Source: Peromyscus leucopus (Eukaryota > Chordata > Mammalia > Rodentia > Cricetidae). Taken from it: a stretch of DNA of 64,000 nucleotides. The notes beneath the pieces are model-generated. The model searched no databases. It was given only the letters and a program-made list of their open reading frames with translations, and was not told the DNA's origin. Shown here in pieces: positions 20,910 to 32,461 of this stretch (position 1 is its first letter; every line of letters starts with the position of its first letter). A program made the translations under genes and the position numbers. The stretch covers positions 112,403,740 through 112,467,739 of the forward strand of contig NC_051064.1 of assembly GCF_004664715.2 (NCBI RefSeq), written 5' to 3'.

Positions 20910-21812
20910 AAAAGTTAGTAAAATTAAAAACCGTGACTATCATGAATAAAAATGGAAGACCTACTCTAGCTTGAAGAAGATAGAGGAGTCACGGTTTAAA
21001 AACAATGCACAATGTGGGTTGGGCACTAGATCAGACGCTAGGTGAGGTTTGGACTGCTAATAGAACATTAGTGGGCAATTAGTAAACTTTGAATGCGTGT
21101 TCCAGTTTGTTTCTCTGCTGCTGTGACAAAACACTAACCAAAAGCAACTCAACGTGGGGGAGGAAAGGAGTTACTTCAGCTTACAGGTCACAGTCCATTA
21201 CTGAGGAAACTCAGAGCAGGTGCGCAAGACAGGAACTGGAAGCAGAGACCACGAAGGAGATGTGCTTTTTGGCTTGCTTTTCTATTGTTTGCTCAGCTAA
21301 CTTTCAAAAACTTAAAAACAAGTTAAATGTTTTCTTATTCCAAGAGGGAAAAACCAGGCACCATCAGATAAAAGCAAACCCAAAACGCAACAGTGAAAAT
21401 TACTTAGTGTCTAATACCTGGGACTCAACTCAAGATTTTCTGGGCTACAAAGATCTTGGGCAGTCCTGGTTCTTTAGCTCTGACTCCAGCACCCCCACAG
21501 CTTGTTTGCTAGGCTCAGATTTGCTCGACTCCATGCCTGCTTCTATCCTGCTATCCTAGGAAAGGGCAGGGGTGGGGTCATCCCATGGTCCTTCAGGGAC
21601 TCTGACACTTCCACTGGTACTGGGCTCCAGTTTCTCTCCATTACCCCCCACCCCCAAGTCCCAGAGTTTCCACTGCATCTGAGGATGCACCTTTACCATG
21701 GGCCTCTCCTGGCCTCTTTCATTGAGATTTAGACCCTGTCACACAGTACCAAGCCTCAGCTGCTCTCCATTACCCCTTCATGCTTTGAAAGCAAGTACCA
21801 TGTGGGAAAGTC

Positions 21813-22484
21813 CTTTTTTGTTGTTGTTGTTTTAATGCCGAATGCCGTTTATTGAAGGAGGGAGGAGGTCTTGAATACAGGTTTACAGCACAATGGGAGA
21901 ACCCTGGAGGGGCAGAAGTTCGCTACAGATGTTTTACAAACGCAAGATTGTAAACTGTTAACACCCATTATCCAGGATACATAGACAAGGAACTTCCATT
22001 AAGCATTCAGGAGGGTGAAACCCAGGAGGGAACTAGCAAAGGGAGGCTATCAAGGTCAAGGTCAGCAAGCAAGGCAATAGTTACCCAAAACAGGGGCCAG
22101 GGCCCTACAGGTCCCCCTTTTACTAATAAATGAGCTTCTGACTTAGGTTGCATAGGATGTCAGCAGGTCACCTTACCGGTCATGGAGATGCCTGCCCAGG
22201 CCACACAGGCACTCTGTCTTAGGTTGGTGAGCGCCCCCGCCCCCAGGCATTACCTATCTCTGAATACTCATCATACAGGCTCAATCGTGTGTGAGCTGCA
22301 GAGTTAATTGCTGCCAAAGATCTTAAAGTGGCACTGGGCTTGCAATCTGTGTGTTCCACACAGAAAAGACCAGTTTTTTTTTTTTTTTTTTTTGAGACAG
22401 GGTTTCTCTGGGTAGCTTTGGTGCCTGTCCTGGATCTCCCTCTGTAGACCAGGCTGGCTTCGAACTCACAGAGATCTGCCCGGC
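21813..22484 (-). mobile_element. Compound insertion: B1 joined to ERVK-like LTR, 16-bp TSD
   Basis: In minus orientation it runs: B1 head at 22484, B1 body and A-run (to 22370), about 250 bp of internal-like sequence, purine tract (22110-22121), LTR (22109 to about 21836, AATAAA in 'ttcaataaacgg'), then an A-rich tail (21814-21835). The flanks accatgtgggaaagtc (21797-21812) and accatgtggggaagtc (22485-22500) differ at one base. They bracket the whole unit, not the B1 alone. Confidence 0.7.
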
Positions 22485-22829
22485 ACCATGTGGGGAAGTC
22501 TCAGACATTATTTGACAAGTTCTACTGCAAGCTTGATATGCAGCCTTGGTTCCTGACTGGACCTGAGCTTCTATGTTACCCTGAGAAACTATTTCCTAGA
22601 AGATTTCACCTCAGTGATACTTGCCCCCTCTATTAATCGCAGATGATTTTCTAGCCCCAGCTAACTAGCATCCATTGTCCCTTTAAGGCGAAGGTTTCAC
22701 TTCCTTTTTTATTTTTTAGATGTGGTCTGTCTATGTAGCCCCAGCTGGAACTCACAGAGATCTGCCCGCCCCTGTCTTCTGCTGGGATTATATGCTTGCA
22801 ACATGGTGCTCAGCTACTTCCAGACTCTT

Positions 22830-22999
22830 TTTTTTTTTTTTTTTTTTTTTTTTGGTTTTTCGAGACAGGGTTTCTCTGTGTAGCTTTGCGCCTTTCCTGG
22901 AGCTCACTTGGTAGCCCAGGCTGGCCTCGAACTCACAGAGATCCGCCTGCCTCTGCCTCCCAAGTGCTGGGATTAAAGGCGTGCGCCACCAATGCCCGG
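22830..22999 (-). mobile_element. B1 SINE, young, 16-bp TSD
   Basis: Poly-T then cgagacagggtttctctgtg ... ccaccaatgcccgg. Flanks ctacttccagactctt (22814-22829) and ctactttcagactctt (23000-23015). It lies within or beside an older B1 at 22716-22815. Confidence 0.95.
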
Positions 23000-23825
23000 C
23001 TACTTTCAGACTCTTAATTCAAATATATCACATGAACATCCATAATAAAATTTTTGAGGAAGTCTCAAATGTCCCTCTGAAATTTCACAAACCTGGCCTC
23101 CATCACTTGCTTTCTTATCCCTTGACATTCTTATCTTCCATGGCTTTTCCAGCCCAAAGCTCCAAAAATCCTTCCACAATCTTCCTCCAAAACAATGTGG
23201 TTGGGTCCATCACAGCAAGATCCCACACTCTCTAGAACCAACTTTTGTCCTTGTTTGGTTTCTTTTGCTGTGATAAATGCCATGATGACCGAAAAGCCAC
23301 TTAGGGGAGGAAAGGGTTTACTTCAGCTTATAGGTCACAGTCCCTCACTGAAGGAAATCGGGGCCAAGTGCAAGGCAGGAACCTGAAGCAGAAACAGATG
23401 CAGAGACCACCAAGTCTAACTGGCTTGCTCAGCTGCCTTTCTTATGCAGCCCAAGCTCATCTGCTCAGAGATTCGACTGAGTACAGTGGGCTGCCCGCCA
23501 CCCCACTGTGCTCAAAGATATGACTGACCACAGTGGGCTGCCCCACACCCCACACATCAATCAACAACCAAGAAAACATTCCATAGACTTACCCACAGGC
23601 CAATCTGATGGAGGCAATTCCTCAACAGAGATTCCCTCTTCCCAGGTATGTTTAGGCTTATGTCGAGTTGACAAAAACTGGCCAGTACAATCAGGCTATC
23701 GCCACAAGATAGAAGGTACATAGCAACTAAAACAGAGATCACTATGAAAACCAGGTTGTTCTCAGACCTCCTGTCTTTCCTCCCTTCTTCTGTCTTTCCC
23801 CCTTTCTCCTTCTCTTCTTCATGTA

Positions 23826-24174
23826 CAGTCTCTGTGTGTGCATATTTGGTTACATGTGTGTTTATCTGTGCAAGTACATCGTGGGACCCTCCTACCCCCT
23901 GCTTCCTGGCCCTGGGATTACAGCTGCACATCGCTGTGCTTGGCTTTCATGTAGGTTCTGAGGATCTGAACTGGGTCCTCATGTCCGAACAGCAGGCACC
24001 TTATCCACTGAGCCATCTCCTCAACTCTTTTTTTTTTTTTTAAAGAAGTGCCTTATCAGGCCCAGTCTGGCCTTGAACTGAACTTTTTATGCAGAGAGGA
24101 TGACCTTGAATTACTGTAGATCTTCCTGTCTCCTTCCTCTCAAATATTGGGAGTACAGGCATGTGCCACCATGT
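23826..24174 (-). mobile_element. B3 and B1/B4 SINEs
   Basis: 23826-24028 is antisense B3 ending gagccatctcctcaactc. 24030-24174 is an antisense B4-type SINE (gcagagaggatgaccttgaa). Confidence 0.75.
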
Positions 24175-24416
24175 CAAACAAGCCCTCTTTGAGAAATGGG
24201 GAGGGGGAGAGAGAGCTCTTATGTCCTTTGATTTGCTTGTCTTTATATAGACACCATTAGCTCTTTTGAAGGCATATTTCATGTTTATGAATCCAGAAGA
24301 CATTTGGTCCACCACCACTTGAGGGCAGTACTAAATGATGCTGCATCTTTCTGATGGTTTTATTGTTTCATCTGCTGGAACAGAACAATCAGGACAACTG
24401 GAAAATGCTAGTGAGG

Positions 24417-24602
24417 CCTAGGGGTGTGGTGAAATTGGTAAAGTTCTTGCCTAGCAAACATGAAGCCTGGATTACAGTGGAGGATAGTACATGCCTGTCA
24501 TCTTAGCACTTGGGAAATAGAGTCAGGAATATCAGAAGTTCATGGTCATCATCAGCCACATACTGAGTTCAAGACCAGTCTGGGCTACAGAGGAAGACCC
24601 TA

Positions 24603-24639
<37 letters not shown>
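24417..24639 (+). mobile_element. B4 SINE (ID + B1 fusion)
   Basis: ID-like head (tggtaaagttcttgcctagc) followed by a B1-like half ending ggaagaccctatct and a 32-A tail. Confidence 0.75.
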
Positions 24640-24641
<2 letters not shown>

Positions 24642-24955
24642 CAGAAAAGAAAATCCTAATTAAAAGAAAATCCTAGGAATTATACTACATTGACAAGTCC
24701 ATCTGCTTTCCCTAAACACTTGTACAATTGTTCTCAAGATTTTTCATTTTCCATGTTTTATTCTCATTTTTTTTCATTTTTTCTTCTCAAAGTTTATGGC
24801 ATTTTTTTCACTCCTCATTTTTTTAAATGTTATATTATGAACCAGTACTCCATTCTTTTTAAATTCATTATACAAAATAATGGGTCTCATTACACACTTC
24901 ATTCTTTTTTATTGTTAAATATTTTTTCATGGTATGAAGACATACAGGTATTTTT
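24640..24955. other. AT-rich unique stretch
   Basis: Nothing recognised. Confidence 0.45.
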
Positions 24956-25045
24956 AATGGGTGTGGTGGTGCATGCCTATAATCCAAGTAAATACTCAGG
25001 AAGGAAATCAGGAGAATCATGAGTTCAAGGTCACCCTCAGCTATA

Positions 25046-25098
<53 letters not shown>

Positions 25099-25147
25099 TA
25101 GAGGCCAGCCTGGACTGCATGAGATCTGTCTCAAACAAAGCAAAAAC
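24956..25147 (+). mobile_element. B1/B4 SINE split by (ATT)n
   Basis: ggtgtggtggtgcatgccta ... aggtcaccctcagctat, then (ATT)n at 25048-25096, then gaggccagcctggactgcat. Confidence 0.75.
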
Positions 25148-25215
25148 CCCAGACATCAAAATGTATTTATCTACTCACAAGATAGTGGGCAGTGACAACC
25201 ATGAATAATACTCTT

Positions 25216-25381
25216 TTTTTTTTTTTTTTTTTTTTGGTTTTTTTGAGACAGGGTTTCTCTGTGTAGTTTTGTGTCTTTCCTGGAACTCACTTTGTAGACC
25301 AGGTTGGCCTCAAACTCAGAGATTCGCCTGCCTCTGCCTCCCGAGTGCTGGGATTAAAGGCGTGTGCTGCCACCACCCGGC
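25216..25381 (-). mobile_element. B1 SINE, young, 13-bp TSD
   Basis: Poly-T, gagacagggtttctctgtgt ... gccaccacccggc. Perfect gaataatactctt at 25203-25215 and 25382-25394. Confidence 0.95.
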
Positions 25382-25619
25382 GAATAATACTCTTATGAGC
25401 ACTCATAAACAAGCTTTTGTGCAGATGAAAGTTTTGATTCTTTTTGGCTGCGTATCTAAGAGTAGGGTTGTGTGGGCATATGTTAATTCTCTGCGAAACT
25501 TTTCAAGGAACTGAAAAACTGTTCCCTATTGACAGTACCATTTCACATCTTCACCAGCAACATGTGCAGACTCTAGCTTCTTTTAAAAGCTATTTTATTC
25601 ATGTATTAATGGTGTGTAG

Positions 25620-25778
25620 GTGCGTGTGTGCATGTGTGTGTGTGTGTGTGTGCGCGCGCGTGCGTGTGTGTGTGCATGTGTGCATGTGTGTGTGCATGTG
25701 TGCATGTGTGTGTGTGTGCGCGTGTGTGTGCATGTGTGTGTGTGTGCATGTGTGTGCATGTGTGTGTGTGTGCATGTG
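25620..25778. repeat. (TG)n with CG and CATG interruptions
   Basis: 159 bp of alternating purine-pyrimidine including a GCGCGCG core at about 25651-25660. A strong Z-DNA candidate by composition. Confidence 0.95.
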
Positions 25779-25898
25779 GAGGTCAGAAGACAACTTCTAG
25801 GGGTTGGTTCTCTCCTTCCACAGTGGGTGGGTTTAGGGGATTGAACTCAGCCCTCTGTAGCAAATGCTTTTCACCCAGAGAGCCATCTCACCGACCTG
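25776..25898 (-). mobile_element. B3 SINE
   Basis: ggaggtcagaagacaacttc ... gagagccatctcaccgacc. Confidence 0.75.
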
Positions 25899-26159
25899 AG
25901 GGTTCTAGTTCTTTCATGTCTCTGCCTAAACTGGATTATCAAAATAATGTTGACTATTCTTTTTATATGAAGATACCGAGTTGTTGTCCATTTAAAAACT
26001 ATGTAGCAAGTTTAATGGGCAAACGGCAGTATCTCATTGCAGCTTGATTTTTGCTTCCCTGCTGACTAAGGGTGTTGCTTTAATGCTTGATTTTATTTTT
26101 TTTTGCCAATTGTATATCCATTTAAATCTTTAAATCATTTTCTTTTAGTTTAGTTCTGT

Positions 26160-26937
26160 TTTTTTTTTTTTTTTTTTTTTTTTTGGCTTTTTCGAGACAG
26201 GTTTTTTCTGTGTAACTTTGTGCCTTTCCTGGAACTCACTTTGGAGACCAGGCTGGCCTCGAACTCACAAAGATCCGCCTGCCTCTGCCTCCCGAGTGCT
26301 GGGATTAAAGGCGTGTGCCACCATCGCCCTGCTTTTTCTGTTTGTTTTTTGAGACAGGATTTCTCTGTGTAACAGCCCTGGCTTTCCTGGCACACATTCT
26401 GTTGACCAGGTTGGCCTTGAACTCACAGAGATCTGCTTGCCTCTGCCTCCCGAGTACTGGGATTGAAGGTGTGTGCCACCACCGCTTAGCTTGTTTTGCT
26501 TTTTAAAGAGGTAGGGTCTCCCTAGGTTCCTCAGTCTGACCCAGATTCTTGGACTGGATGGGTGTATGCACTCATCATACCTGTTTCATTTAACAGTCGT
26601 TTTTGCAAGAAGTCTTACTGTTTTACTCAGACTGGTCTCAAACTCCTGGGCTCAAATGATGACCTCACCTCAGCTACCCAATGCTGAGACTACCAATGTG
26701 TGCTGTCACGTGCAGCTACTAGAATTTTCTTTTCTTTTTTTTTTTTTTTTTGAGACAGGATCTCATGCATCCCATGCTGGCCTCCAACCGAGCATGACCT
26801 TAAACTTTGGATTCTCCTGCCTCTCCCTCCTGAGTGCTGGAATTACCACACCCCCTTTAATCTAGTGCTGGGGATTGAATTCAGAGCTCTGTGCACGATA
26901 GGCAAGAGCTCTATCAACTGAACCACACCCTTACCCT
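26160..26937 (-). mobile_element. Run of five antisense SINEs
   Basis: 26160-26331 B1 (cricetid type); 26339-26493 B1; 26500-26584 B1-like, diverged; 26590-26722 B1/Alu-like (ctcaaactcctgggctcaaa); 26738-26937 B4 with ID-type end (ggcaagagctctatcaactg). Confidence 0.75.
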
Positions 26938-26964
26938 ATTAGTTAAAAAATATTACATTTCAAA

Positions 26965-27123
26965 AACGTGTGTGCGCTCACGAGCGTGTGCACACAGTCA
27001 GGGGACAAACTATAGATGTAGGTTCTCTCCTTCCAACATGTGGGGGGGCAGTCCATGGATTCACCTCAGGTTGTCAGGCTTGGCAACAGGCACCTTTACC
27101 AGATAAGCCATTATACTGGGCCC
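26965..27123 (-). mobile_element. B3 SINE
   Basis: gtaggttctctccttccaac ... gttgtcaggcttggcaacag, taagccattatactgggcc. Confidence 0.7.
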
Positions 27124-27127
27124 AAAG

Positions 27128-27560
27128 CCACGGACTTTTGTATTCTAATTTTGTGTCCTGCTAGTTTGCAAAAATGACGCTGTAGGGTCTTTTAGGTGTG
27201 GGACCGTGCAGTCTGTAAACAGGGGTACTTTGACTTCCGCCTTCCTTGCTTGTATCCCATTTCTTTCTTTCTTCTGAAGTACTGCTTTAATTAACGCATG
27301 AGGCACTGTATGGAAAAGAGTGAAGAGATAAGCCCCCTTGTCTCATTCTTGGTTTTAGGGGACATGCTTTCAGCTTTTCCCCATTTTGTATGATCTTGGC
27401 TATATAAGTCTGACAGAGCTATATATGTTGAACTTTTATTCCTATTTTCTTCAAGGCTTTTATTATAAGGAGATACTAACATTGGTCAAATGACATTTTT
27501 GCATCTATTCTGACTATGTGACTTCCATTCTTAATGCCTGTTTATGTGCTGTATTACATT
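27128..27560 (-). mobile_element. Old L1 ORF2 fragment
   Basis: The + strand reads like the complement of L1 reverse-transcriptase DNA: tttgtgtcctgctagtttgc, then gtctgtaaacaggggtactt, tgacttccgccttccttgct and catgctttcagcttttcc. Many lesions; no frame. Confidence 0.65.
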
Positions 27561-27574
27561 TACCTACTTATTTA

Positions 27575-27872
27575 TTTAGTTTATTTGAGGCAGATCCTTA
27601 TGTAGCTCATGCTTGCCTCTTATTAACTGTGTAGCCAAAGATGACCTTGAACTCTTTCTTGGCCCTCCTGCTTCTACCTCCCAAGTGCCAGGATCACAGA
27701 CGTGTCACACTCTCTCTGACTTTATTTGGAGTTTTTGAGACAGGGTCTCTCATGTGGTTTCATCCAGCCTGAAATTCTCTATATCACTGAGGATGGCCTT
27801 GAATTCCGTTCCTCATCTTCCTGTCTCTATCCCCCAGGGGTTGAGATTATACATGTGCTACCATGTCCAGTT
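27575..27872 (-). mobile_element. Two antisense B1/B4 SINEs
   Basis: 27575-27710 (tgtagccaaagatgaccttg) and 27726-27872 (gagacagggtctctcatgtg). Confidence 0.65.
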
Positions 27873-27889
27873 GAACTGGTTTATTCTAG

Positions 27890-28100
27890 TAGTGTGTGTG
27901 TGTGTGTATGTTTTGTGTTCATATTGTGTGTGGATGAATATGTGTGTGTGTGTATATGTATGTTTCATTGTGTGTGGATGTATGTGTGTGTGTCTATGTG
28001 TGTATGTTTTGTGTTCATTGTGTGCGGATGTGTGTGTGTGTGTGAATACATGTTTTGTGTTCATTGTGTGCAGATGTATGTGTGTGTGTGCATGTGGACT
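27890..28100. repeat. TG-rich minisatellite, about four 55-bp units
   Basis: The motif tttgtgttcattgtgtg followed by (c/t)(g/a)gatg(t)atg and a TG run recurs near 27912, 27965, 28005 and 28050. Confidence 0.75.
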
Positions 28101-28137
28101 AGAGGTTGATCTCGGGTGTCTTCCTCAGTTGTGTTAT

Positions 28138-28692
28138 ACTTACTTTTAAGCTAGCTTTATTGTATGTGTGTCCATCCTAACGTAGAAAGTGCAAGCCTCA
28201 GGCTCAGGGAGACCTTGTCTCAAAGGCATAGGTGGAGCACGATAATGGAGGACACCCTCCTTGCTTCTGCACACCAGCACATACATGTGTGCATACACTC
28301 ACAGAGAGGCAGACAGATAAGTAAGTCTTTAAAAAGGAACTAGATTTGAAAACGCCAGCAACATAAAGCAGTAGGGATCCCTTTTGCTCCCAGTGGTGAT
28401 TTTTGCTTATCTGGTTTAATTTTAATAAACCAGAATCTCTAGAGACCCGATTCTCTTAAGCCTGTCCCAGCTTACTCCTGATTCTGTTTGGGTTATTTTC
28501 TAGTTCCTCTTTTATCCTCTGGGAGTTTTTCTCTCTTTCATATACACTATGTTTTATTTTATCAAACATCTCAGCCCAGCCAGAATCATATGCTCTTTTG
28601 TACCTTGTAGACATGTCCTTTACCTCCAAAGACTTGGCCCTCATATAAACAAACCATGGATTACAAGGTTGATGAGAGGTCCCTGTTTATTA
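28138..28692. other. Mostly unique stretch
   Basis: 28195-28325 resembles a degenerate SINE (ggctcagggagaccttgtct). The rest is unassigned. Confidence 0.4.
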
Positions 28693-29132
28693 TTTAAAAA
28701 ATGTTTATTTTTTTTGTGAATGTGTCTTTTGCCTGCATGTATGTCTGTGAATCATGTGCATTCAGTGTCTTTGGAGGCCAGAAGATAACGTCAGATACCC
28801 CTGAGACTGGAGTCCATTCTGGGAATTGTCAGGACCTAACCTGGGTCTTCTGGAAGAGCAGCCAGTATTCTTAACTGCTGAGCCATCGCTCCAGCCCTAG
28901 GGTTTGTTTTCTGCTGGTTTGTTTAAGGATCTATTAATTTCGTGTGTATGAATGTTTTGTCTACACATGTAAGTGTACTATATACATGGTGGAGGCCAGA
29001 AGAGGCTGTCAGATCCTTTGGAAATGGAGTTACAGATGACTATGAGCTACCTGATGTGGGTGCTAGGGATCAAACTTGGGCCTCCTGGAAAAGCAGTAAA
29101 TGTTCTTAACAGTCGAGCCATTTCTCAAGTCC
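28693..29132 (-). mobile_element. Two antisense B2 SINEs
   Basis: 28693-28897 (ggaggccagaagataacgtc ... gagccatcgctccagccc) and 28925-29132 (ggaggccagaagaggctgtc ... gagccatttctcaagtcc). Confidence 0.8.
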
Positions 29133-29599
29133 ATCTCCCTGTAGGTTTTAAACAGGGAAATTATAAGATCAGAATTATATTTTCAGAAGATCATGGTGTG
29201 GCGAAGAGAGTGAGCACAGGAGGGGGCATTAGTTAAGATGCTGGTCCAGGAGGAAGAAGGCAGCCAGGGAAAGAGGGAGAAGCTAGCACACATGGATGGA
29301 CTGTGAAAATAAAGTTAGAGCTTCGGGTACATACTGGAGATTTAGTCACCAGAATTCGCTGATAGACTGGGCTTAGGCTGTGAGAAAAAGCATAGAATTC
29401 CAGGGAGAAAAGAACCAGGAGCCCGAACAAAGCATCCTCTATCTGTGTTCTAATGTGAGATAGTCAATGTACAGTCATGGTTTTAAGCTAAGACACAACA
29501 GTGATTATGGCTTTAAAAGATCTTTCACTGAAAGAGTTGTCTATTTTCATTATGTGTATTTAAGAAAGATGTTTTCATTTTTTTTCCCAGCTACATGGT

Positions 29600-29790
29600 C
29601 CAACATTATCATCATTTGCAAAGCACCTGACACTGAGCTCAGCTCTTTCACAGAAGTCACTGAGGTTTCCCCTGAACCCCGAGAAGAATATCCTCATTTG
29701 TGATTTGACCAAGGTTATAGACAGTAAGGGACTGAGCTGAGATTTGAAGTCAGGCTTGATTCTGAAACTTTTCTCACTGCACTGACTCAA
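29600..29790. mobile_element. MIR
   Basis: gcaaagcacctgacactgag ... ccaaggttatagacagtaag. The preceding 29133-29600 shows nothing else. Confidence 0.5.
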
Positions 29791-29823
29791 AGGTACAGAA
29801 TCAGAAACACCCCAAACTCTCAA

Positions 29824-30106
29824 AACTTGTCTCTCTTCCTTCCTTTTCTCCCTCCCTCCCTCTTTCTCTCTTCCTCCCTCCCCCTCTCTCTCCTTTTCTT
29901 TTTAAGACAGGGTCAGATGTATCACAGGCTGACTTGGGACTCTATGTCACTGAGGATGCGTGCTTGAACTTCTGATGCTCTTGAGCTCACGTCCCAGTTG
30001 GTCTATCCCACTGTGCCCAGTTTCACACAGTTCTTATGATGGTCCAGCCTGGGGCTTCATGCATGCTAGGCAAGCACTCTACCAACTGAGCCACATCCCG
30101 GGCCCT
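29824..30106 (-). mobile_element. Pyrimidine tract and B4 SINE
   Basis: CT-rich run 29824-29898, then antisense B4: taagacagggtcagatgtat ... ggcaagcactctaccaactg. Confidence 0.75.
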
Positions 30107-32460
30107 CTTCAAACTTTTGCCCTCAGCACTTGAAGCTTTTGTTGATTCTCATGTGTCCTACTTTAGAGCCCAAAGCCGGCAAGCCAGACAGCTTTGTTCT
30201 GTTTGTAGCCTGTCCTCTGACTTGCCTTGTGATTGAAGACAAGCTTCTTCATTTGATGGTGGCTCAGCATTCACACATGTTGAGCAGGGCTAGTAATTAC
30301 TTATGGAGAAAAAGCTTTGAAATCTGTAGATGAAAGGACCTGCAGCCACGAGTACAAATATTTTCTTTCCCAGGGTACTCTTTTTGATTTCTTGTGGTTT
30401 CTAGGACCTTACATAAGAGAGGGAAATGAAAGGAAGGAAATAGGGCAAGCATAAAACTGCAGCTGATTTCTCACTAAGAGCCAATGTCACTTTGGGAACA
30501 ACAACTGAATAATTTCTCTTACTCAAGAGTATTCAAATAAATATTACTAATAGATGAAAAAATTATGAAAAAAATCATTAAGTAGGCTTTTGAAAACCTT
30601 AAAAATGATTTTGTGTTTTAGTCCAGGTTGCTCTCAAAACCTTGACTATTCTTCAGTAGGCAAGAAAGCTAACACTAATGAATACAGGGTCTGCTGCATG
30701 TCAGGCACCAGACTTTTAAATGTAACCTCAGTCGTCATAATATTATAATCAAGTAGGTATATGACCTTCAATTTGCAGAGGAGGCAGCCATGGCTTGGTA
30801 TCACTCATTGCCTTGTCCAAAGTTCTAAAAATAAGAAGTTATAGATTGAAGAACGGACCTGGTTGGGTTTTCCCAGCTCTAAATCCAGCTGTTCCCAGGA
30901 CATCCCATTGTACTGAAGGATTGGTGATAACAATTTTGAATTGTCTTATGACACCCTGGGTGTCTATGGCATTTAAAAGTCTTTTGCTGTTTGTCCTTTT
31001 CATGGCTCAGACCCTGGTACAGGGACCGTTATTTGAGTAGCACAATTGCTATTATTGTATAGTCTCACACATTCTTTTTGCCCTGGGTAATTCTGGACAA
31101 TGCTGAGCTATAGTTACGAAGCCAGTGGCTTGGAAGCCTGAGCTCTGCATTACCATGACAATCGCAGTACAACTTTGTTTTAAAGCATAGCACCATTTAT
31201 GTGGAAGGCCCCTCACAAAGATTCATGCACATAAACCGGCTCTTTGTATATTCAGAGTTCCTCATAGCCTCCCTCACAGCTTCCATTACCCTGCATTTCT
31301 CAGCTTCGTGGATGCTGACGTCACAAATGTGTAGTGTTCATGAAAGGCTGCTATGACATCTGCTTTCCAAATCGGGAGGCGAAGAAACAGAAGTAGTAAA
31401 GCTTTCCTTCAGGGACAGGTTCGGGAACGGGAAAGTTAGAACAGCACAGATAAGCAACGGCAAAGTTGCCTGATTTGAGAGCTCCTCTTCAGGCTCATCC
31501 CAAGTCTTTCACAAATCCATGTTTCACGTTCACCTGTCTATGCTCAGAATTCCAGTTTCTGCAGTCTTCGTGGGGGCTATTTCTCCAGGATGCTAACAAT
31601 GCACGTTATTAAAGAAATCAGGTTCGAATTGGAAGACCTGTGAGTTATGAACTTGAACAAGTTTCTCTTCTGTACAGTAAGGTAAAAGCAATCCTTAGGT
31701 TGTTGGAAAAACAAGTTTGATTCTTAGTACCGAGATTATAGTCATCAGACACGACTTCAGTTCTTGGGGAACATTTTAATGACAGGGATACGTGTGTCAG
31801 GTGTTCAAGACAGCCCCTCTGCCTTCTTGTAACTAATAGAGCTACAAACCCATTTAGTAATTAGACGGTTGACTGAAAAGCAGGGAGCTAAGTGGTGACC
31901 TTACATAATGCATTGCATAAATATCAGTTACTGAAGATACATAGAGTCCAGGCCAGTCTCTTTCATAGGCCATTTACGCATGGTATCTAATTTTTATTCC
32001 ATCTGTATAAAGTGTTTATTATTATATCAGAAGTACATGCCAGGAATTTGAAGCTTAGAGCCTGAGAGACATTAAGCTGCCCTAAAAAATAAGTCTTTTT
32101 GTCTGCCCTATGTAGCTCATTCCTGTTACAATGAATTAGATCATAATATATCTTCCATTAGCTATATTTTGTCTTCCTAAAATAGATTTGGGATGTGACC
32201 CAGTGCTTTGATGAGATCTGGGACACACATTTGCAAATTATCATTGGTATGTCATTAAAAAAAAAATCCATTCTCAGAAGTTGGGCCTTGGGAGTTTGGC
32301 CCATCAGTGCTATCCCTACAGACTGCTCCCATCTCCTACTACACGCTAGTAATTGAAACCAGAGCTCATGAGTGGGGAAGCCACTATAAATTGTTGGTGC
32401 TCCCAAAGGGACTTGGAGCAATTCCTATCTAAGAAATTTAAGGCAGTCTTCCTTCCCTAG
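30107..32460. other. SINE-free 2.35-kb stretch with a CRE palindrome
   Basis: No rodent-specific SINE or LTR is visible here, unlike the flanks. Old MIR remnants lie at about 30650-30790 and possibly 31960-32090. A full TGACGTCA palindrome sits at 31316-31323. It lies 4-6 kb upstream of the Eps15 CpG island, so a regulatory role is possible but unproven. Confidence 0.4.
31316..31323. promoter_or_regulatory. CRE-like palindrome TGACGTCA
   Basis: Exact CREB/ATF consensus in the SINE-free stretch. A single 8-bp match is expected by chance about once per 65 kb, so it is weak on its own. Confidence 0.3.
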
Positions 32461-32461
32461 G

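Larger units (their letters stand above)
21098..23699 (-). mobile_element. MaLR/ERVL-like provirus with both LTR remnants
   Basis: Read on the minus strand, 23252-23699 is a 5' LTR (TG start at 23699; its distal end reads, on +, tttcttttgctgtgataaat). A PBS-like stretch on + at about 23233-23250 (ctctagaaccaacttttg) resembles the leucine-type PBS of ERVL. Non-coding internal DNA follows at about 23240 down to 21280. A 3' LTR part lies at 21098-21280 (+ strand tttctctgctgctgtgac). Later insertions sit inside: a B1/LTR compound (21813-22484) and two B1s (22716-22815, 22830-22999). A 45-bp tandem duplication lies in the 5' LTR at 23463-23552. No reading frame survives. Confidence 0.5.
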
